A stretch of DNA of 64,000 nucleotides from Streptomyces sp. YPW6 (GTDB lineage: Bacteria > Actinomycetota > Actinomycetes > Streptomycetales > Streptomycetaceae). Location: assembly GCF_018866325.1 (NCBI RefSeq), contig NZ_CP076457.1, forward strand, positions 6,049,001-6,113,000. The letters run 5' to 3'. The position numbers were made by a program, and so were the translations under genes. The notes beneath the pieces were generated by a model. It did no database searches. It saw only the letters and a program-made list of their open reading frames with translations, and had not been told where the DNA came from. The first letter of the stretch is position 1. Each line of letters opens with the position of its first letter. Positions 59,282-64,000 of the stretch are shown piece by piece.

Positions 59282-60568
59282 ATGACGTCCGAGTTCTTCG
59301 TTCCGGACCCCGAGGGTCTGATCCCCAGCGCCGAGGGCTATTTCGGCGCGTACGGCGGCAAGTTCATCCCGGAGGCGCTCGTCGCCGCCGTGGACGAGGT
59401 CGCCGTCGAGTACGACAAGGCCAAGGCCGACCCGGCGTTCGCCGCCGAGCTCAACGAGCTGATGGTGAACTACACGGGCCGCCCCAGCGCGCTGACCGAG
59501 GTCCCGCGCTTCGCCGAGCACGCGGGCGGCGCCCGGATCTTCCTCAAGCGCGAGGACCTGAACCACACCGGCTCGCACAAGATCAACAACGTGCTGGGCC
59601 AGGCCCTCCTCACCCGGCGCATGGGCAAGACCCGTGTCATCGCGGAGACCGGAGCCGGCCAGCACGGCGTCGCCACCGCGACCGCCTGCGCGCTCTTCGG
59701 CCTCGACTGCACCATCTACATGGGCGAGATCGACACCCAGCGCCAGGCCCTGAACGTGGCCCGGATGCGGATGCTCGGCGCCGAGGTCGTCGCCGTGAAG
59801 TCCGGCTCGCGGACCCTGAAGGACGCCATCAACGAGGCGTTCCGCGACTGGGTCGCCAACGTGGACCGCACCCACTACCTCTTCGGTACTGTCGCGGGCC
59901 CGCACCCCTTCCCCGCGATGGTCCGCGACTTCCACCGCGTCATCGGCGTCGAGGCCCGCCGCCAGCTCCTGGAGCGCGCCGGGCGCCTCCCGGACGCGGC
60001 GGTCGCCTGCGTCGGCGGCGGCTCCAACGCCATCGGCCTCTTCCACGCCTTCATCCCCGACGAGGGCGTCCGCCTCGTCGGCTGCGAGCCCGCCGGGCAC
60101 GGGGTGGAGACCGGCGAGCACGCGGCGACCCTCACCGCGGGGGAGCCCGGCATCCTGCACGGCTCCCGCTCCTACGTCCTCCAGGACGACGAGGGCCAGA
60201 TCACCGAGCCCTACTCCATCTCGGCCGGGCTCGACTACCCCGGCATCGGCCCCGAGCACTCCTACCTCAAGGACGCGGGGCGGGGCGAGTACCGCGCGGT
60301 CACCGACGACGCGGCCATGCAGGCCCTGCGCCTGCTGTCCCGCACCGAGGGCATCATCCCGGCCATCGAGAGCGCCCACGCCCTCGCCGGGGCCCTGGAC
60401 CTGGGCAAGGAGCTGGGCAGGGACGGGCTGATCCTCGTCAACCTGTCCGGCCGCGGTGACAAGGACATGGACACCGCCGCCCGCTACTTCGGGCTCTACG
60501 ACACCGACGCCGCCGTCGAGGCGGACGCCGGCAGCGACAGCGCCGAGATCGAGGGGGACGCCAAGTGA
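59282..60568 (+). CDS. trpB: Tryptophan synthase beta subunit TrpB
   Basis: PLP enzyme joining indole and serine. 428 residues from the ATG at 59282, nine bases after AAGGAG; an ATG eight codons earlier is rejected. PLP lysine in NHTGSHKINNVLGQAL (about K100), catalytic Glu in ETGAGQHGVATA, phosphate loop GGGSNAIG, and VNLSGRGDKDMDT near the end. It ends in an acidic tail and a GTGA overlap with trpA, consistent with making an alpha-beta complex. Confidence 0.97.
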   Translation: MTSEFFVPDPEGLIPSAEGYFGAYGGKFIPEALVAAVDEVAVEYDKAKADPAFAAELNELMVNYTGRPSALTEVPRFAEHAGGARIFLKREDLNHTGSHKINNVLGQALLTRRMGKTRVIAETGAGQHGVATATACALFGLDCTIYMGEIDTQRQALNVARMRMLGAEVVAVKSGSRTLKDAINEAFRDWVANVDRTHYLFGTVAGPHPFPAMVRDFHRVIGVEARRQLLERAGRLPDAAVACVGGGSNAIGLFHAFIPDEGVRLVGCEPAGHGVETGEHAATLTAGEPGILHGSRSYVLQDDEGQITEPYSISAGLDYPGIGPEHSYLKDAGRGEYRAVTDDAAMQALRLLSRTEGIIPAIESAHALAGALDLGKELGRDGLILVNLSGRGDKDMDTAARYFGLYDTDAAVEADAGSDSAEIEGDAK

Positions 60569-61377
60569 GCGGCAACATCGAGCTGTTGAACACCACGCTG
60601 GCCGCCGCGAAGGCCGCGGACCGGGCGGCGCTCATCGCCTACCTCCCGGCGGGCTTCCCGACCGTCGACGGCGGTGTCGAAGCGGTCAAGGCGGTCGTCG
60701 CGGGCGGCGCGGACGTCGTCGAGGTCGGGCTCCCGCACAGCGACCCGGTCCTCGACGGACCGGTCATCCAGACCGCCGACGACATCGCCCTGCGCGGCGG
60801 CGTCCGCATCGCCGACGTGATGCGCACGGTCCGCGAGGCGTACGAGGCCACCGGCGTGCCGATCCTCGTCATGACGTACTGGAACCCCATCGACCGCTAC
60901 GGTGTCGAGCGCTTCACCGCCGAGCTGGCCGAGGCGGGCGGCGCCGGGTGCATCCTGCCCGACCTGCCGGTCCAGGAGTCCGCGCTGTGGCGTGAGCACG
61001 CCGACAAGCACGGCCTGGCCACCGTGTTCGTCGTCGCCCCCAGCAGCCAGGACGCCCGCCTCGCCACCATCACGGCGGCCGGCAGCGGCTTCGTCTACGC
61101 CGCGTCCCTGATGGGTGTCACCGGCACCCGCGCCTCCGTCGGCGCCCAGGCCCAGGAGCTGGTGGGACGCACCCGCGCCACCACCGACCTGCCGGTCTGT
61201 GTCGGCCTCGGTGTCTCCAACGCGGCGCAGGCCGCCGAGGTCGCCGGATTCGCCGACGGTGTGATCGTCGGCTCGGCCTTCGTCAAGGCCATGCTGGACG
61301 CCCCCGACGAGGCCGCCGGCCTGGCCGCCGTCCGTTCCCTGGCGGGCGAACTCGCCGAAGGTGTTCGAAAGCGCTGA
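60565..61377 (+). CDS. trpA: Tryptophan synthase alpha subunit TrpA
   Basis: (beta/alpha)8 subunit releasing indole from indole-3-glycerol phosphate. 270 residues, GTG overlapping trpB. Catalytic Glu in ADVVEVGLPHSDPVLDGP (about residue 54), Asp in GCILPDLPVQES (about 134), with FVYAASLMGVTGTR and VGLGVSNAAQAAEV binding phosphate. Last gene of the trp group; a hairpin follows. Confidence 0.97.
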   Translation: MSGNIELLNTTLAAAKAADRAALIAYLPAGFPTVDGGVEAVKAVVAGGADVVEVGLPHSDPVLDGPVIQTADDIALRGGVRIADVMRTVREAYEATGVPILVMTYWNPIDRYGVERFTAELAEAGGAGCILPDLPVQESALWREHADKHGLATVFVVAPSSQDARLATITAAGSGFVYAASLMGVTGTRASVGAQAQELVGRTRATTDLPVCVGLGVSNAAQAAEVAGFADGVIVGSAFVKAMLDAPDEAAGLAAVRSLAGELAEGVRKR

Positions 61378-61406
61378 GCCCGTGACCACCCGAATGGGTG
61401 GATTGT

Positions 61407-61440
61407 GGACCGGGGAGGCGCGCAGGTGCCTCCCCGGTTC
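61407..61440 (+). terminator. Terminator after trpA
   Basis: Arms of 11-13 bases (61407-61419, 61428-61440) with an 8-base loop, ending 11 bases before the next start codon; it may attenuate read-through into the DsbA-like gene. Confidence 0.75.
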
Positions 61441-61451
61441 GTTCCCCGGGT

Positions 61452-62318
61452 GTGAGCGACAAGATTCCTGAAGGAAACAGAAGCGCGCGCGAGCGCCTGG
61501 CCCAGCAGCGCGAGCGGGAGAAGGGGCGCGAGAAGCGCCGCCGGACGCTGATCGTCGCCTCGGCGGTGGTCGGGGTGCTCGGCCTGGCCGCCGTGGTCGG
61601 CCTGATCGCGGCCAACGCGGGCAAGGACGACGACAGCTCCGCCGCCGGCCCGGCGGTCGCCCCGTCGGGCGCGATGGGCGAGGACGCCCTGACTCTGCCG
61701 GTTGGCGCCGCCGACGCCCCGTCCACGCTGACGATCTGGGAGGACTTCCGCTGCCCGGTCTGCGCCCAGTTCGAGACCGTCTTCCGGGACACCATCGCCG
61801 AGCTGGCCGATGAGGGCCGGATCAGGGTGGAGTACCACCTGGCCACCATCATCGACGGCAACTTCGGCGGCAGCGGGTCACTGCGCGCCGCCAACGCCGC
61901 GGCCTGCGCCCAGGACGCCGGCAAGTTCATCCCGTATCACGACGTCCTCTTCAGCAACCAGCCTCCCGAGCCGGACGACGCCTTCGGCAAGAACAGCCGG
62001 CTGATCGAGCTGGCCGGCGAGGTCGACGGGCTCGACACGCCGGGCTTCCGCAGCTGTGTGGAGGACGGCGACCACGACAGCTGGGTGAAGAAGTCCGATA
62101 CGGCGTTCCGCGAGGGCGGCTTCCCGGGCACGCCGACGGTGCTGCTCAACGGGGAGTCCGTCTTCCCGAGCAAGGGCGACGAGCAGATCTCCCCGGAGAA
62201 CCTGAAGAAGTGGGTCGCCGAGGCCAACAAGGGCAAGAAGCCCGGCACCGCCACCCCGGCCACACCGGAGGAGGGGGTGTCCGACCCGGCGGCCCCGCCC
62301 TCGGAAACCGGCTCCTGA
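61452..62318 (+). CDS. Membrane-anchored DsbA-like thioredoxin-fold protein (second copy)
   Basis: 288 residues from the GTG of MSDKIPEGNRSARERL. Same layout as the protein at 25007-25822: a charged head (RLAQQREREKGREKRRRT), one span (about residues 33-54), a linker, then a DsbA domain with DFRCPVCAQF (CPVC 101-104) and cis-proline loop GFPGTPTVLLNG. Extra Cys at AAACAQDAG and FRSCVEDG may form a second disulfide. The C-terminal tail is Lys/Pro/Ala-rich. Between trpA and lgt, as in other Streptomyces. Confidence 0.9.
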   Translation: MSDKIPEGNRSARERLAQQREREKGREKRRRTLIVASAVVGVLGLAAVVGLIAANAGKDDDSSAAGPAVAPSGAMGEDALTLPVGAADAPSTLTIWEDFRCPVCAQFETVFRDTIAELADEGRIRVEYHLATIIDGNFGGSGSLRAANAAACAQDAGKFIPYHDVLFSNQPPEPDDAFGKNSRLIELAGEVDGLDTPGFRSCVEDGDHDSWVKKSDTAFREGGFPGTPTVLLNGESVFPSKGDEQISPENLKKWVAEANKGKKPGTATPATPEEGVSDPAAPPSETGS

Positions 62319-62416
62319 CCGGGCTCCCGGCCCGGCTCTGACGCGGTCCTCGTTACCCGGATGATGCGGGGTGGCTTGCCGCAGGCACCACCCGGCAGGG
62401 TACCGTCGGTCTCGCC

Positions 62417-63436
62417 ATGAACCTTGCCTCCATTCCCAGCCCGTCGAGCGGCGTCCTCGAAATCGGACCCATTCCGCTGCGCGGCTACGCACTCGCGATC
62501 ATTGTCGGCCTCTTCTTCGGCCTGTGGGTTCTGAACCGCCGTTGGGTCGCCCGGGGAGGGAAGCACGGAACGAGTTGGGACATCGCCGTCTGGGCCGTTC
62601 CCTTCGGGCTGCTCGGCGGTCGGCTCTACCACGTGATCACCGACTACCAGCTGTACTTCGGTGAGAACCGCAACTGGGTCGACGCCTTCAAGGTGTGGGA
62701 GGGCGGTCTCGGCATCTGGGGCGCGGTCGCCCTGGGGGCGCTGGGAGCCTGGATCGGTTGTCGGCGGCGTGGTATCGCGCTGCCCCCCTTCGCCGACGCG
62801 ACGGCGCCCGCGCTCGCCCTGGCCCAGGCGTTCGGCCGCTGGGGCAACTGGTTCAACCAGGAGCTGTACGGCAAGCCGACCGACCTCCCCTGGGCCCTGG
62901 AGATCAGCGACGGCCCGAACCGGGTCGCGGGTACCTACCACCCGACCTTCCTCTACGAATCGCTGTGGTGCGTCGGGGTCGCCCTGCTGGTCATGTGGGC
63001 CGATCGTCGTTTCAAGCTGGGCCACGGACGGGCTTTCGCGCTGTACGTCGCGGCCTACTGCGCCGGTCGCGGCTGGATCGAGTACATGCGGGTCGACGAG
63101 GCTCACCACGTCCTCGGCCTCCGGTTGAACGTGTGGACCGCGATCATCGTCTTCACGCTCGCCGTCGCCTACATCGTCATCTCCGCGAAGCTCCGCCCGG
63201 GCCGCGAGGAGATCGTCGAGCCGGACCAGGACGCCGCGGACGGCGGAGCTGCGAAGGGGGTTGCCGCGTCCACGGACAACTCCACGGACAGCTCCGCGGA
63301 TGACTCCCAGGACGATGCCACGGACTCCCCGGAGACCCGTGCCGACGCGGCGGGCTCCGACGGCGCGAAGGCCCAGGCGGATGAGGCGGGCTCCGAGGAC
63401 TCCGACGACAGAGGGTCGATTTCACGCCAGTCCTAG
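62417..63436 (+). CDS. lgt: Prolipoprotein diacylglyceryl transferase Lgt
   Basis: Membrane enzyme attaching diacylglycerol to the lipobox Cys of prolipoproteins, upstream of LspA in the pathway. 339 residues, seven spans. Motifs: IPLRGYALAIIVG at the first span, GLLGGRLYHVITDY with the essential His, and the Lgt signature GRWGNWFNQELYG (about residues 140-152). The last 80 residues form an acidic Asp/Ser/Ala-rich cytoplasmic tail, longer than in most bacteria but usual in Streptomyces. Confidence 0.96.
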   Translation: MNLASIPSPSSGVLEIGPIPLRGYALAIIVGLFFGLWVLNRRWVARGGKHGTSWDIAVWAVPFGLLGGRLYHVITDYQLYFGENRNWVDAFKVWEGGLGIWGAVALGALGAWIGCRRRGIALPPFADATAPALALAQAFGRWGNWFNQELYGKPTDLPWALEISDGPNRVAGTYHPTFLYESLWCVGVALLVMWADRRFKLGHGRAFALYVAAYCAGRGWIEYMRVDEAHHVLGLRLNVWTAIIVFTLAVAYIVISAKLRPGREEIVEPDQDAADGGAAKGVAASTDNSTDSSADDSQDDATDSPETRADAAGSDGAKAQADEAGSEDSDDRGSISRQS

Positions 63437-63535
63437 TGGCCGCCGGTGCGGTTGTTCCCCCTGGTTCCCCTGGTGCGGAAGGGGGGCCGCGCCACCGCCC
63501 GTAGCGACTCGACCTGTCAGAACTTGATCAGGAGA

Positions 63536-63572
63536 AGAACCCCGGAAGCCCGGTCAGGGCCTCCGGGGTTCT
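63536..63572 (+). terminator. Terminator after lgt
   Basis: An 11-bp stem (63536-63546 with 63562-63572) continued by four inner pairs after a mismatch. Placed 100 bases after lgt. Confidence 0.75.
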
Positions 63573-63715
63573 CGCGTACCGGGCTGTCCGGATGACGCCG
63601 GGATCGGCCGCGGGGCCGCCCGCGACGCAGGCGGCTCGTTTAGCATCGATGGCTCGAAAGCGATTGAAGGCGTGAGTCTTCGGCCTCGCTGAACAGCAAG
63701 TGAACGGGGGTTCAA

Positions 63716-64000
63716 GTGCACGCGGTTCAGGAATTGCGGGACGGTCGGGTGGATTCCGCACCGCCCTTGCGTCAATGCGACTGCGGGATCCTTCAAGAGG
63801 ACGGAGGAATTCCGGAAATCGGCCTTCTCACATCGCGGGAGAGGCAGGTTCTCGTCGCCCTGGGGGCCGGTGCGTCCAACCGCACCCTGGCGCGACGTCT
63901 GGGAATCGCCGAACGTACCGTGAAGGGGCATATTTCCCACCTTCTGGAGAAACTGGGTCTGGTTTCACGCATGGAAGCGGTCGCCGTCGCCGTTCTTTAC
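63716..64000 (+). CDS. Short LuxR/GerE-type regulator (partial, runs off the end)
   Basis: Open from the GTG at 63716 to the last base; 95 codons visible. After about 38 residues with two Cys (RQCDCGILQ) comes a LuxR-type HTH: LTSRERQVLVALGAGASNRT, then ARRLGIAERTVKGHISHLLEKLGL. No receiver domain precedes it, so it is a small stand-alone LuxR protein. It has more A/T at third positions than other genes here. The true 3' end lies outside the window. Before it, 63573-63715 holds only the expected promoter region. Confidence 0.85.
   Translation, partial: MHAVQELRDGRVDSAPPLRQCDCGILQEDGGIPEIGLLTSRERQVLVALGAGASNRTLARRLGIAERTVKGHISHLLEKLGLVSRMEAVAVAVLY

Noticed and set aside
1..64000. A mobile element, prophage or biosynthetic gene cluster
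   Set aside because: No transposase, integrase, phage structural gene, PKS/NRPS or attachment-site pair was found; gene order is that of core Streptomyces chromosome.

Overview
The window is chromosomal DNA from a high-GC actinomycete, almost certainly a Streptomyces. The evidence is that third codon positions are nearly all G or C, GTG starts are common, GTGA/ATGA overlaps link many genes, and several genes have a -10 hexamer 6-8 nt before the start codon (leaderless style). The conserved Streptomyces order dcw cluster - ileS - dnaE - his - trp - lgt is present. I see no rRNA, tRNA, CRISPR array, insertion sequence, prophage or biosynthetic gene cluster. Nearly all of it is core chromosome.

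Region 1 (1-12.8 kb) is the division and cell-wall cluster: the last codons of a probable murE, then murF, mraY, murD, ftsW, murG, ftsQ, ftsZ, pgeF(ylmD), ylmE, sepF, ylmG and divIVA, all on the plus strand. Lipid II precursors are made by MurF/MraY/MurD/MurG, flipped or polymerised by the FtsW system and directed by FtsZ/SepF (septa) and DivIVA (tips). A large perfect hairpin ends the cluster.

Region 2 (12.9-21.4 kb): ileS on the minus strand with a translational T-box leader carrying an AUC (Ile) specifier, then a DksA/TraR-type protein with a lysine-rich tail, lspA, rluD, a GNAT acetyltransferase, a 90-bp tandem repeat and a CPA1 Na+/H+ antiporter.

Region 3 (21.4-28.1 kb) is mostly minus strand: an MscS channel, a small alpha/beta hydrolase (plus strand), a Tat-exported PhoD phosphatase, a membrane-anchored DsbA-like thioredoxin with an adjacent membrane protein, and a DUF2252 protein with kinase-like catalytic motifs.

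Region 4 (28.2-41.0 kb): dnaE, a 59-residue conserved-looking small protein, a NYN-domain protein carrying a 27-bp perfect inverted repeat, an ABC exporter with a possible coupled 55-residue ORF between ATPase and permease, a membrane protein, a YbaK deacylase, a Lon-N-domain protein, a helical-repeat protein and a large beta-helix-like membrane-anchored protein.

Region 5 (41.1-64 kb): the histidine operon hisD-hisC-hisB-(small membrane protein)-hisH-priA-(RidA)-hisF; a secreted PET-hydrolase/cutinase-type enzyme; a TTA-codon-containing LAL-type regulator; a PucR-type regulator; a TIGR03085-type protein; hisI-trpE; membrane proteins; trpC-trpM-trpB-trpA; a second DsbA-like protein; lgt; and the start of a short LuxR-type regulator running off the end. 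PriA serves both pathways, which explains the absence of a separate trpF.
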